64,000 nucleotides of DNA from an uncultured Christensenella sp. (GCA_910585785.1 CAJUEV010000008.1:20261-84260); one strand, 5' to 3'. Shown: positions 22,331 to 30,775, counted from the first letter of the stretch. The notes: a model not told the origin generated them from the sequence alone. A program made the numbers and translations.

Positions 22331-22699
22331 TTATCCTTTGTAGTTTATAACGTAATTTTTCATCATTCCAAAAGTCGTTTCCGAAATAACGTGCTCCATT
22401 TCGCACGCGTCCGCGTCCGCGTCCGCCGCGTTCACCCCGTGCAAAGTAAGAAAACTGCGTATTATACAATGGCGCTCGTAAATTTTTTCGGCATACTCCG
22501 CGCCTTGCCCCGTCAAAAACAGGTGCATACCGTCGCACTCGATATACCCTTGTTCGGCAAGAATTTTAACAGCTTTCTGCACGGCGGGTTGCGAAACGCC
22601 TATTCTGCGCGCCACTTCCACCCTGTGCACAAACTCGTTTTCCTTTGACAGAAGCAAAATACATTCAAGATAATCTTCCGCGGACTGACTTCGTTTCAT
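22331..22699 (-). CDS. DtxR/MntR-family metal-dependent regulator
   Basis: A 122-residue regulator with an N-terminal winged helix (SAEDYLECILLL, VHRVEVARRIGVSQPAVQKAVKIL) and a helical dimer domain. Metal ligands line up with MntR: Asp9, Glu12, His77, Glu102 and His103. However, the MntR Glu99 position is Cys99 (DACEMEH), as in DtxR/IdeR, so the site is a hybrid. The SH3-like third domain is absent, as in MntR. The ATG at 22699 has no Shine-Dalgarno and lies seven bases after a consensus -10, so the mRNA should be leaderless. Likely an Mn2+ or Fe2+ sensing repressor; its target genes are not adjacent, though a manganese riboswitch and a P-type ATPase lie in the window. Confidence 0.9.
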   Translation of the reverse strand: MKRSQSAEDYLECILLLSKENEFVHRVEVARRIGVSQPAVQKAVKILAEQGYIECDGMHLFLTGQGAEYAEKIYERHCIIRSFLTLHGVNAADADADACEMEHVISETTFGMMKNYVINYKG

Positions 22700-22706
22700 A
22701 TATGTA

Positions 22707-22735
22707 ATTATATAACAATAAATATATACTGTCAA
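22707..22735 (-). promoter_or_regulatory. Consensus promoter of the DtxR-like gene (leaderless)
   Basis: On the minus strand TTGACA (22730-22735), 17-bp spacer, TATAAT (22707-22712). The ATG occupies 22699-22697, so the start codon falls at about +1. Confidence 0.8.
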
Positions 22736-22757
22736 CACAATTTTTTTTGACAATTTC

Positions 22758-22786
22758 TTGACAACAAAAGGTTGCGGCAATATAAT
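22758..22786 (+). promoter_or_regulatory. Consensus promoter of the DUF975 gene
   Basis: TTGACA (22758-22763), 17-bp spacer, TATAAT (22781-22786), back to back with the promoter of the divergent regulator gene; the -35 boxes are 22 bp apart. Confidence 0.85.
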
Positions 22787-22847
22787 AATTTCAAATAATT
22801 GCGTTGCGTCGCCGTAAAAGCGCGCTTTCGCGGGAGGATTGAAAAAA

Positions 22848-23480
22848 ATGTTGGCAAAAGATTTCAGAAGGCAGGCCTGGGACAGTTTAAGCAATCAATG
22901 GGGCTCGGTAATACTTATTTACTTTGTTTATATACTTATAACGTCCGCAGCCGGTTTAGTATCCGTTGTAGGGCTTATTATTTCCGGACCGCTTACACTT
23001 GGCTTTACGCAGATTTATATGAGCATTATTCGCAAAAACAGAAAACCGGAAGTAGGGCACTTGTTTGAAGGATTTGACAATTTTTCAAATTCGTTGATTC
23101 TTCACCTTGTAAACAACATTTTCATAGCTTTATGGTCGTTGCTGTTTATTGTCCCCGGCATAATTAAATCTTACTCTTACAGTATGAGTTATTACATACT
23201 TGCCGATAACCCCAAGATGGGCGGCAACGAAGCAAGAATAAAATCTATGCAAATGATGAAGGGCAACAAATGGCGCCTTTTCTGCCTTGATTTCAGTTTT
23301 ATCGGTTGGGATTTGCTTTGCATTCTTACCTTAGGTATACTCAGCTTCTGGGTTACGCCTTACAGGCAGGCAGCGTACGCCGCTTTCTATCAAAACCTTT
23401 TGGTTGAACAGGGTTTAATAGACGTTAACGAGCCGGTTATGCCCGAAGACTTTGTTGAATCCGCTCCCACCGACGTTTAA
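22848..23480 (+). CDS. DUF975 family integral membrane protein
   Basis: A 210-residue polytopic protein. It has the DUF975 features: a basic N-terminal start (KDFRRQAWDSLSNQWGSVI), the helix VVGLIISGPLTLGFTQIY, then LFEGFDNFSNSLIL, LFIVPGIIKSYSYSMSYYILADNP and the C-terminal WVTPYRQAAYAAFYQNL. About five membrane helices. The ATG at 22848 is ten bases after GGGAGG; a TTG at 22839 is too close to it. It is divergent from the DtxR-like regulator and could be under its control because the promoters are adjacent. The family has no defined activity. Confidence 0.93.
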   Translation: MLAKDFRRQAWDSLSNQWGSVILIYFVYILITSAAGLVSVVGLIISGPLTLGFTQIYMSIIRKNRKPEVGHLFEGFDNFSNSLILHLVNNIFIALWSLLFIVPGIIKSYSYSMSYYILADNPKMGGNEARIKSMQMMKGNKWRLFCLDFSFIGWDLLCILTLGILSFWVTPYRQAAYAAFYQNLLVEQGLIDVNEPVMPEDFVESAPTDV

Positions 23481-23507
23481 TAAACGGTTTTATAAATTAA
23501 TATTGCA

Positions 23508-23538
23508 ACCGCGCGGCAAACTTGCCGCGCGGTAAAAT
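23508..23538 (+). terminator. Terminator of the DUF975 gene
   Basis: ACCGCGCGGCAA pairs perfectly with TTGCCGCGCGGT, followed by AAAATTTTG; the T-run is short. Confidence 0.65.
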
Positions 23539-23601
23539 TTTGTCCGCTTTGCCCGCAAAATATTTTTATAAAGTTAAAAGACTTTTACGCGGACAAATAA
23601 A

Positions 23602-23632
23602 CGCGCCCCGCATATAAATTGCGGGGCGCGTG
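23602..23632 (-). terminator. Terminator of rpsB-tsf
   Basis: CGCGCCCCGCA pairs with TGCGGGGCGCG around seven bases; on the minus strand TTTATTTG follows. It lies 30 bp after the tsf stop. Confidence 0.75.
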
Positions 23633-23659
23633 CTTAACGTCGTTATTTAAACTGTTTAA

Positions 23660-24568
23660 TTAGTTTTTCTTCATCGATTCGATTTGCTTTGCAACTTCGT
23701 CTTGAAGGTTTTCGTTTTTCTTTTCAAGTCCTTCGCCCATTTCAAAACGAACGAAACGGGTTACTTTAAACTTGTTACCTATAACCTGAGAAACTTTCAT
23801 AGAATCGTCTTTAACGAAAGGCTGCTCCATAAGGCAGTTTTCCGAGTAGAACTTGCCCATTTTGCCGGCAACGATTTTTTCAAGAATTTCCTTGGGTTTG
23901 TTTGCGTTTTTCGGGTCGCCCTGCATCTGAACAAGCATAATTTCCTTTTCCTTGTCCAAAACTTCCGCGGGAACGTCCGCAGAAACAAGATAAGCGGGTT
24001 TGGACGCGGCAATTTGCAGCGCAACGTCGTGCAACGTTTCTTCGCCGCCTGCCTTGAAGTCAACCGCTTCAACCATAACGCCTACTTTGCCGCCCATATG
24101 GATATACGTTTCAAGTTTGCCCTTCGTTTCAAAAATTTCAAAACGACGGATAGAAATTTTTTCGCCTATAACAGCGGTCTGGTTTGTAACAAAGTCCTTT
24201 ACGGTTTCATTGCCAAGTTTGCACGCGCCAAGCGCCTCTACGTCGGCGGGCTTGTTTTCGGCAACAACTTTCGCAACGGAATCAACTATTCCGTGGAATT
24301 TTTCACCGCGGGAAACAAAGTCGCTTTCGCAGTTGATTTCTATAAGCACGCCTACGCCGCACTTGTCGCACACATACGCACCGACAACGCCCTCCGCAGC
24401 GATTCTGCCTTCCTTTTTAACCGCTTTCGCTATGCCGCGCTCTCTCAACAATTCAACTGCTTTTTCCATATCGCCGTTGGCGTCGGTAAGCGCCTTTTTG
24501 CAATCCAGCATACCCGCGCCGCTTTTGTCGCGCAGCGCCATTACGTCCTTTGCGGTAAATTCTGCCAT
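23660..24568 (-). CDS. tsf: Elongation factor Ts
   Basis: A 302-residue EF-Ts, the guanine nucleotide exchange factor for EF-Tu. The UBA-like N-terminal domain begins with VMALRDKSGAGMLDCKKALTD, followed by the core signature (IAVKKEGRIAAEGVV region, CESDFVSRGEKF) and the conserved ALQIAASKPAYL. A coiled-coil and C-terminal module complete the usual bacterial length. GGAGG precedes the ATG, and it follows rpsB by 15 bp in the standard rpsB-tsf order. Nothing unusual. Confidence 0.98.
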   Translation of the reverse strand: MAEFTAKDVMALRDKSGAGMLDCKKALTDANGDMEKAVELLRERGIAKAVKKEGRIAAEGVVGAYVCDKCGVGVLIEINCESDFVSRGEKFHGIVDSVAKVVAENKPADVEALGACKLGNETVKDFVTNQTAVIGEKISIRRFEIFETKGKLETYIHMGGKVGVMVEAVDFKAGGEETLHDVALQIAASKPAYLVSADVPAEVLDKEKEIMLVQMQGDPKNANKPKEILEKIVAGKMGKFYSENCLMEQPFVKDDSMKVSQVIGNKFKVTRFVRFEMGEGLEKKNENLQDEVAKQIESMKKN

Positions 24569-24583
24569 AATTCTACTTCCTCC

Positions 24584-25447
24584 TTACTCCGCGTCCTCTG
24601 CGGTTTCGGTCTTTTTCTTTCTGGTCGTCTTTTTGGGCGCTTCTTCCTTGGCTTCTGCGGGAGCGTCTTCCTGAACGCCTGCGGAAACAGCCGCTTCAAC
24701 CGCCGCCACAACTTCCTCTATGGAAGCGGGAATTTTTTCTTCTTCTATGGGAAGAACGGGCGTTTCACCCTGATTTGCTTCAATAACCGCGTTTGCGATT
24801 ACGGAAGATATAAGTTTTACCGCACGGATAGCGTCGTCGTTACCGGGGATAACGTAGTCGATAACGTCGGGGTCGCAGTTTGTATCGGTAATTGCCACGA
24901 TGGGTATATTAAGTTTGCGCGCTTCCGCTACGGCAATATCTTCGTTATGAGGGTCGACGATAAACATAACTCCGGGAAGTTTGGTCATCTCTCTTATGCC
25001 GCCGAGGTTTGCTTCAAGCTTTGCAAATTCTTCTTTAAGTTTTGCAACTTCCTTTTTGGGAAGCAAGTCAAACTCGCCGCTCTGTTCCATCTTTTCGATT
25101 TTAACCATTCTGTCGATACGCGAACGAATGGTTTTGAAGTTGGTCAGCGTGCCGCCCAACCAGCGCGAGTTTACATAATACATTCCGCAGCGCTCCGCTT
25201 CTTCCTTGATAGCGTCCTGAGCCTGCTTTTTGGTGCCGACGAAAAGTACGGTTTTGTTGTCCTTTACGCTTTCGCATACAAACTTGTACGCTTCTTCAAT
25301 ACATTCAACGGTAATCTGCAAGTCGATAATATGAATATCGTTGCGCGCCGCATAGATGTATTTGGACATCTTGGGGTTCCATTTTCTCGTCTGGTGCCCG
25401 AAGTGTACGCCCGCTTCGAGCAGTTGCTTCATTGATATAACTGCCAT
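24584..25447 (-). CDS. rpsB: 30S ribosomal protein S2 with Lys/Ala-rich tail
   Basis: A 287-residue S2. Signatures: ISMKQLLEAGVHFGHQTRKW, WNPKMSKYIYAAR, SRWLGGTLTNFKTI and the PGNDDAIRAVKLI region. Bacterial S2 is usually 230-260 residues; the extra part here is a C-terminal extension of about 45 residues rich in Ala, Glu and Lys (ending near KKTTRKKKTETAEDAE). Similar tails occur on GlgB and OppF in this window. GGAGG precedes the ATG. A 130-base leader separates it from its promoter. Confidence 0.98.
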   Translation of the reverse strand: MAVISMKQLLEAGVHFGHQTRKWNPKMSKYIYAARNDIHIIDLQITVECIEEAYKFVCESVKDNKTVLFVGTKKQAQDAIKEEAERCGMYYVNSRWLGGTLTNFKTIRSRIDRMVKIEKMEQSGEFDLLPKKEVAKLKEEFAKLEANLGGIREMTKLPGVMFIVDPHNEDIAVAEARKLNIPIVAITDTNCDPDVIDYVIPGNDDAIRAVKLISSVIANAVIEANQGETPVLPIEEEKIPASIEEVVAAVEAAVSAGVQEDAPAEAKEEAPKKTTRKKKTETAEDAE

Positions 25448-25600
25448 TTTAATTCCTCCGTTTTGCCTCCCCGCGGAAAGCGGCTTTTACGGCGTTTGAT
25501 ACGCGGCAATTAAACAGATTTTGCCGCCACGGAACGCCCGCCCCGCGAGTGTGAATTTTTACAGCGCTGATATTTTAACAGAATAGCCGCCGTTTGTAAA
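25448..25600 (-). promoter_or_regulatory. rpsB promoter and structured leader
   Basis: On the minus strand TTTACA (25595-25600), 17-bp spacer and TAAAAT (25572-25577). The roughly 120-nt GC-rich leader contains complementary GCGGGG/CCGC-type segments near 25480-25545, as expected for an autogenously controlled ribosomal protein leader. I cannot match it to a named leader class by eye. Confidence 0.55.
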
Positions 25601-25631
25601 GCGGTTTTTTGCGTTGTTTTGCAAATTATCG

Positions 25632-25865
25632 TCACTCTATTATTAATTTTTTGCGGTAAATCAATTGCGCAAGAGGCATATTTAACGCGTCGGCAATTTT
25701 TACCGGCAACTTTATTGTAAGCCTGCTTTGGTCGGCTCCGCCAAGGTATTTTTTTATTGTTCTTTCGCTATACCCCGTACACTCCGCCAAATCGCGCGCG
25801 TTTAGCCCCCTTTCGTCCATTATACCTTTTATTAGTTCTATATTTAAAAAATGTGTTTTAGGCAT
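25632..25865 (-). CDS. XRE-family HTH protein
   Basis: 77 residues forming a five-helix Cro/C1-type HTH: IELIKGIMDERGLNARDLAEC, TGYSERTIKKYLGG, then IADALNMPLAQLIYR. There is no other domain. AAGGTG precedes the ATG. It is transcribed divergently from a second XRE gene. A 17-bp palindrome exactly fills the spacer of its promoter, so it is repressed either by itself or by its divergent partner. The pair resembles a phage-like or small switch module; no toxin or integrase is adjacent. Confidence 0.88.
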   Translation of the reverse strand: MPKTHFLNIELIKGIMDERGLNARDLAECTGYSERTIKKYLGGADQSRLTIKLPVKIADALNMPLAQLIYRKKLIIE

Positions 25866-25897
25866 AACTTTTCACCTTGTTTTGCTGTTTTTTAATT

Positions 25898-25950
25898 ATT
25901 TTATGCCAAAATTTTTGGCAAGTCAAGTATTTTGCCAAAATTTTTGGACA
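25898..25950. promoter_or_regulatory. Divergent XRE control region with two operators
   Basis: The minus-strand promoter has TTGACT (25921-25926) and TAAAAT (25898-25903). Its 17-bp spacer, 25904-25920, is exactly the palindrome TGCCAAAATTTTTGGCA. A second, nearly identical copy (TGCCAAAATTTTTGGACA) lies at 25933-25950, 29 bp away and 15 bp before the plus-strand ATG. No convincing plus-strand promoter hexamers are visible. Confidence 0.8.
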
Positions 25951-25964
25951 ATAGGTTTTAACTT

Positions 25965-26165
25965 ATGATAACAATAAAATTTGCTGAAAATTTAAAAAAT
26001 TTGAGATTAGAAAAAGGCTTTTCCCAAAGCGACCTCGCAAAAATTTTGGGCGTAGACCGCCGAACCGTGAGCGCGTGGGAAAACAAAATATGCGAACCGA
26101 GTTTTGAAATGCTGGGAAAGCTTTGCGACGTCTTCGACGAAAGCTTGGAAAATATTTTAACCTGA
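25965..26165 (+). CDS. XRE-family HTH protein, divergent partner
   Basis: 66 residues, essentially one HTH domain: NLKNLRLEKGFSQSDLAKIL, GVDRRTVSAWENKICEP and LGKLCDVFDESLENIL. Sequence form is the common Cro/C1-type regulator with W-E-N recognition helix end. Weak AGG eight bases before the ATG. It starts 15 bp after the second operator copy, so it is likely controlled by the same element. The plus-strand transcript ends at the hairpin at 26238. Confidence 0.88.
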   Translation: MITIKFAENLKNLRLEKGFSQSDLAKILGVDRRTVSAWENKICEPSFEMLGKLCDVFDESLENILT

Positions 26166-26237
26166 AAAGCAAATTCGGGAAGGGAACGAAATTTTATTAA
26201 ACGCAAATATTCGCTTTGTAAATTTAATTATGTAAAT

Positions 26238-26280
26238 ACTTGTGGCGGCGTTCAAAAGAACGCCGCCACAAGTTTATTTT
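26238..26280. terminator. Bidirectional terminator
   Basis: ACTTGTGGCGGCGTTC pairs perfectly with GAACGCCGCCACAAGT around AAAA, followed on plus by TTTATTTTTTATTTTTT. It separates the XRE gene from the convergent P-type ATPase. Confidence 0.88.
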
Positions 26281-26303
26281 TTATTTTTTATAGACTTTAA
26301 AAC

Positions 26304-28970
26304 TTATGCCTTTGCTTTCAACTTGCGGTCGGCGGTTTTTGCAGGCTTTTCCGCAAGCAATTTTTTGCCTTTGCCCCGCGAATATGCGCGAAGCAACAGT
26401 TTATAAAGTTCGCCTACGGGTATTATTGAAAGCGAAGTGCCGAAAACCGTAAGCCACTGCTTCCAATCCATTGCCGTAAGTCCGAACGCGGACGACAGCG
26501 GGCTTACGCACAAAATCACGTTCACGCCCACCCCCGCAAGCACGGTAAACAACAACATTTTGTTTGCGAACATTCCTTTGCCGAAGCCTGACTGCCTTTC
26601 CGAACGGATATTGAAAGCCTGAAACAACTCCAAAAACGAAATCGTCATAAACGTCATAGTAGTGGCGACCTCGTTGCCCCAGACGGACAGCGCGCCGACA
26701 AAAACTCCAATCGTAGCCGCCGTCATAAACAGCCCGTAAAAGGCAATTGAAAGCAGCGATGACTTTGAAAAAATACTCTTTTCTGCGCGTTCCGGCGGGC
26801 GCGACATACAGTCCGCGTCCTGTTTTTCCATACCCAACGCAAGCACGGGAAAACTGTCCGTAATCAAATTAAGCCACAACAACTGCGTTGAAAGCAGAAA
26901 GTCGAATTTGAAAAGGAAGACCGAAGCGATGAAAATTGCAAGCACTTCCGCAACGTTTGTAGAAAGAAAAAACTGAATTGTTTTTTTGACGTTGGCGGAA
27001 ATTCTTCTGCCTTCGCGCACAGCGGAAACTATGGTTGTGAAATTGTCGTCCGTGATAACCATATCGGAAGCGCTTTTGGTGACGTCGGTGCCCGATATGC
27101 CCATAGCTATGCCTATATCCGCGCTTTTTATGCTGGGCGCGTCGTTTATTCCGTCCCCCGTCATCGCGGCGACTTTGCCGCGCCGCTGCAACGCCTTGAC
27201 AATCATATTTTTGTGTTTGGGCGAAACCCTTGCAAATACTTTACAATTTTCTATCGCGCCGTCACGCTGTTTGGGAGTAAGCGCGTCAAGCTGCTCGCCC
27301 GTCATTACTTCGGACATATCCTGCGCTATACCAAGTTTTTTTGCTATTGCAAACGCGGTGCGCACGTGGTCGCCCGTAATCATTACGGTTGAAATACCGG
27401 CGCGGCGGCACTCCTCAACCGCCTCGGCAACGCCCGCTTTAAGCCCGTCGCTCATACCGCATAAGCCTATAAAAATAAGATTTTCTTCCGAAATTTTTCC
27501 GCCGACGTAGGGGGCGTAAGCAAACCCCAAAACGCGCAAAGCCTCGTCGCTCATTGCGTTGTTTTCACCCGTTACTGCTTTTTTATCGCTTTCGGAAAGC
27601 GGCTTTACTCCGTTTTCCGTCAATATCTGCGTGCACTTTTCTATCAATATGTCGGGCGCGCCCTTGGTGAAAATTATTTTTTCACCGTCCGTTTCCGCCG
27701 CGACGGACATCATTTTACGCTCGGAAGTGAAAGGCAGTTCGGCAAGCCTTATAAACTGACGGTCAAAACCGCAGTCGTCGGCGCATATCCTAAGGGCAAC
27801 TTCGGTAGGGTCGCCCAGATAGCCGCCCTTTGCGCCCTTCACGCCCGTACATACCGCCATACACTGCAAAAGACGCGTTGCCCCCGACATATCCGCTGTT
27901 GAAACGCGTTTACCGTTGAAATACGCCGTTTCCACCTTCAACTTGTTTTCAGTCAGCGTACCCGTTTTGTCAGAGCAAATAACCGAGCATCCACCCAGCG
28001 TTTCCACCGATTTCAACTTTCTTATTACAACGCCCTTTTTGCTCATTCTCTGTACGCCCATTGCCATTATTATGGTTACTACCGCGGGAAGCCCTTCGGG
28101 AATAGCCGCAACCGCTATCGCGACGGACGTCATAAAGTTTTTAAGCAATCCGTCCGAACGCACGAATATGCCCATAACAAAAATTATGGCAGTTACCGCA
28201 AGCACAAACGCAGAAATTATTTTGCCTAGTTTGTCAAGACTTTTTTCAAGCGGGGTTTTAACCGCCTTGCCGCCCTGCAACATCGCCGCGATTTTGCCCA
28301 TTTCCGTCTGCATACCCACCGCTGTTACCACCGCTACGCCGTTGCCGCGCACCACGAAGGTTGAGCCGAAAAGGGTGTTTGTCATATTGCCAAGCGCAAC
28401 TTTATTGCCGTGTATGCGCGCGGAATTTTTTTCCACTGCGGCGCTTTCGCCCGTCAAAGCCGCCTCGTCGCAGTAAAGCGAGTTGCTTTCCAAGACGCGG
28501 CAGTCGGCGGGGATTACGTCCCCTTCCTCAAACAGCACTATGTCGCCCACCGTCAAATCTTCGCAGGGGATTACAAGGTCCTTGCCCTCGCGCCTGACTT
28601 TGCAAAATGACGCGGACAGTTTTTTTAAATTTTCTATCGCCTTATCCGCGCGGAATTGCTGAATTGCACCCACAAGCGCGTTTACGAAAATTATAACCAA
28701 AATTATAACCGTATCGGTTAAATCGTTTTTGTCCTTCGATAAAAACGCAATCAAACCGGAAACGGCTGCCGCCGCAATAAGCAGGATTGTCATAAAATCC
28801 TTAAATTGCGAAAAAAACAGTTTTATAAATCCCGTGCTTTTACCCTTTTCAAGCTGGTTTTTGCCGTATTTTTCAAGTCTGGCGGCGGCTTCCGCCTGCG
28901 GCAGCCCGCTTGTAGAACTTTTCAGTTTTTTAAGCGTCTGTTCCGCTTCTTCAAAACAATAATTGCCCAT
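26304..28970 (-). CDS. P-type cation-transporting ATPase (Ca2+/SERCA-like)
   Basis: An 888-residue P2A-type pump. N-terminal cation ATPase domain; actuator motif TGESAAVEK; phosphorylation site CSDKTGTLTEN; nucleotide-binding KGAPD; hinge MTGDGINDAPSIK. Membrane ligands include PEGLPAVV in M4 and the M6 segment NLITDSFPVLALG with Asn and Asp, fitting Ca2+ (or Mn2+) export. Ten membrane helices by pattern. The last 20 residues are Lys/Ala-rich (KKLLAEKPAKTADRKLKAKA). GAGGT precedes the ATG. Related pumps in other Bacillota are under manganese riboswitches, but no such aptamer is seen upstream here. Confidence 0.94.
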   Translation of the reverse strand: MGNYCFEEAEQTLKKLKSSTSGLPQAEAAARLEKYGKNQLEKGKSTGFIKLFFSQFKDFMTILLIAAAAVSGLIAFLSKDKNDLTDTVIILVIIFVNALVGAIQQFRADKAIENLKKLSASFCKVRREGKDLVIPCEDLTVGDIVLFEEGDVIPADCRVLESNSLYCDEAALTGESAAVEKNSARIHGNKVALGNMTNTLFGSTFVVRGNGVAVVTAVGMQTEMGKIAAMLQGGKAVKTPLEKSLDKLGKIISAFVLAVTAIIFVMGIFVRSDGLLKNFMTSVAIAVAAIPEGLPAVVTIIMAMGVQRMSKKGVVIRKLKSVETLGGCSVICSDKTGTLTENKLKVETAYFNGKRVSTADMSGATRLLQCMAVCTGVKGAKGGYLGDPTEVALRICADDCGFDRQFIRLAELPFTSERKMMSVAAETDGEKIIFTKGAPDILIEKCTQILTENGVKPLSESDKKAVTGENNAMSDEALRVLGFAYAPYVGGKISEENLIFIGLCGMSDGLKAGVAEAVEECRRAGISTVMITGDHVRTAFAIAKKLGIAQDMSEVMTGEQLDALTPKQRDGAIENCKVFARVSPKHKNMIVKALQRRGKVAAMTGDGINDAPSIKSADIGIAMGISGTDVTKSASDMVITDDNFTTIVSAVREGRRISANVKKTIQFFLSTNVAEVLAIFIASVFLFKFDFLLSTQLLWLNLITDSFPVLALGMEKQDADCMSRPPERAEKSIFSKSSLLSIAFYGLFMTAATIGVFVGALSVWGNEVATTMTFMTISFLELFQAFNIRSERQSGFGKGMFANKMLLFTVLAGVGVNVILCVSPLSSAFGLTAMDWKQWLTVFGTSLSIIPVGELYKLLLRAYSRGKGKKLLAEKPAKTADRKLKAKA

Positions 28971-29016
28971 ACGATACCTCTTTATTAAGGTATTCGCGGC
29001 TTGTACGCGATATGAT

Positions 29017-29045
29017 AAAAGCCCCGTCCTCTGTCGGAACGGGGC
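29017..29045 (-). terminator. Terminator of the glycosyltransferase gene
   Basis: On the minus strand GCCCCGT pairs with ACGGGGC, followed by TTTTATC, 40 bp after the stop at 29083. Confidence 0.8.
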
Positions 29046-29082
29046 AAGTTGTTTTAAGTTTTAAACAAATTTTAATCAACGA

Positions 29083-30300
29083 TTACGCAGGCAAAATTTC
29101 TTTTTTTGTTTCCTCATTTCCCTGCTTAACTTCTTGTTTATCCAACTCGGGAAAACGCGTAAGCAAAAGTTTATAAATTTCTTTCGCCGCCTCCGTCGCA
29201 CCGTAATTTGCGTGCTGCGCAGCCGCGGCTTCTTTAAACGGCTTTAACCGCTCGGGATGTTGCAAAAATTCTTCTATTTTGTCCACAACCTTTCTGGATT
29301 TGAATATCCTCATAGCGCTTTTTACGGTCTTTACGTAATACTCGCCGTTATGCTGCTCTATACTCGTCGCGTACTCCGTTATTATCTGCGGAATACCGAA
29401 AAAGCAAGTTTCGGCAATCATACTCGCGCCGCTTTTGCCGCAAAACAAGTCGGCGGTTGCCAACACTTCAAAAATGTTTGCAACCAAGCCCATAGGGCGG
29501 CAATCGGTTTGCCCTTCAACCTTCAAATTAAGCAGTTCTTTATAAAGTTCGGTGTTTTTACCGCATACTGGCACTATGGTGACGGGCAAATCTCGTTCTA
29601 TAATCAGTTTGCATATCGTCGCCATTTTTCCGACGCCGTAGCCGCCTTCCGCAAGCACTACCGTAAACTTATCGGGGTCCAAACCCAATTTTTTGCGCAT
29701 AGCCCGCTTGTCCGTAGGCGCGGAAAACACTTCGCTTCTTATAAGAAAGGGTACAAGTTTTAAATTTTGCGTGTTATAACGCAAAGGGTGATGTTTAAGC
29801 GCGCTTTTATAGCCCGTTTCCGCCGAAATCAAAGTCAAATCGCAAGGATACCTGAAAACGTCGTACAAATGCGCGTCCGGACAGTACATAGCCGTAAGCG
29901 GTTTGCTTTTGCACTTTTTTGCAAAGTAGTTTGTCGCCCAATGAGTGCTTACAACCAAATCGGGAGCGAGCTCGTCCATATGCTTTATTCCGCCGTTTTT
30001 TGCGCCCGGTTTCCAAAGCGACATTGCGGCGTTTACCGCTCCGCGCGGCCCGACAAGATTCATTCCCAGCATACACAAATAGCCGTAAAACGAACTTTTA
30101 TTGTACTTTATGACTTCTTTTTTGAATCCGTCCTGCAACTTTATAAGTTTTTCGTCCCCGCCTTCGGTAAAAAAGTCCGAGCGCACGCACTCGACTTTAT
30201 CTCCGTAAAGGCGTTCAAATTCGTCCGCAACGCTTCTCATAGGCATAATATGCCCGAAACCCGCTTCGGTATATGGAAATATAACTCTCGGTTTATTCAC
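29083..30300 (-). CDS. MurG/UgtP-like glycosyltransferase (GT28)
   Basis: A 405-residue GT-B enzyme. The N-terminal domain opens with VIFPYTEAGFGHIMPMRSVA (a G-x-G-H acceptor loop) and contains VVSTHWATNYFAKK as in processive diacylglycerol glucosyltransferases. The C-terminal domain has VVLAEGGYGVGK and the sugar-nucleotide site FCGKSGASMIAETCFFGIPQII. Start: GTG at 30300 with AAGGA upstream. It probably glycosylates diacylglycerol to make membrane glycolipids or lipoteichoic acid anchors. It is monocistronic. The family is clear; donor and acceptor are inferred. Confidence 0.87.
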   Translation of the reverse strand: MNKPRVIFPYTEAGFGHIMPMRSVADEFERLYGDKVECVRSDFFTEGGDEKLIKLQDGFKKEVIKYNKSSFYGYLCMLGMNLVGPRGAVNAAMSLWKPGAKNGGIKHMDELAPDLVVSTHWATNYFAKKCKSKPLTAMYCPDAHLYDVFRYPCDLTLISAETGYKSALKHHPLRYNTQNLKLVPFLIRSEVFSAPTDKRAMRKKLGLDPDKFTVVLAEGGYGVGKMATICKLIIERDLPVTIVPVCGKNTELYKELLNLKVEGQTDCRPMGLVANIFEVLATADLFCGKSGASMIAETCFFGIPQIITEYATSIEQHNGEYYVKTVKSAMRIFKSRKVVDKIEEFLQHPERLKPFKEAAAAQHANYGATEAAKEIYKLLLTRFPELDKQEVKQGNEETKKEILPA

Positions 30301-30775
30301 GCGCGCACGTTCCTTAAAAAAGCTTTTTTTTATTTTACCACATTAAAACAGTCTAATCAACTCTTTTAAAAACAAAAAATTGCTTACCGTACTTCTGATA
30401 CGGATTATAGCCAATCATTCGGCAAAAAATAAATTAAAACACACAATAAAATGTTTCCGTTGAGCGACTATCCCAATTACGTTAAAACGTCAACAACAAT
30501 CCGCAGCCTTCGTCGGTAGCGCTTTCATACAAAGCAACCCCTTTAAAAAATTTTTTGTACTTACGTACGTTAAAATTATATATTATCGCGCCGACAAAAT
30601 CAAGCATATAATTATCGGTGATAATCGGCGCAAAAAAAGCGGCTAAACCGCACTTCCCATAGGGAATAAATAAACTAAATTTTTAAAAGTTGCACTTTCA
30701 AGCGAGAAAAAAACTCTCGAACGATATGTTCGGGAGCTTCTTAAATACGCACTATTTAGAAAAATAAATTGAAAT
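30301..30775. other. 475-bp gap, no supported gene
   Basis: AT-rich. It contains a long-range hairpin with arms GCGCCGA (30588-30594) and TCGGCGC (30625-30631) and an inner ATTATC/GATAAT stem, with no T-run on the useful side. A 62-codon minus-strand open stretch ending at 30482 has no start or ribosome site. Composition resembles the GNAT gene to its right, so the whole stretch 30.3-31.3 kb may be imported. Confidence 0.5.

Noticed and set aside
23684..25435. A 583-codon open frame on the plus strand, antisense to rpsB-tsf
   Set aside because: It is the complement of two highly expressed housekeeping genes whose codon bias avoids stops in that frame; the translation is Phe/Arg/His/Asn-rich nonsense with no ribosome site.
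26304..29045. A second manganese aptamer upstream of the P-type ATPase
   Set aside because: The region 28971-29016 is too short and lacks GGGGAGUAG and the 3' GAGAC element.
30482..30680. A 62-codon minus-strand stretch with some hydrophobic pattern
   Set aside because: No start codon at a useful position, no Shine-Dalgarno and no recognisable motif; too short to support as gene or relic.
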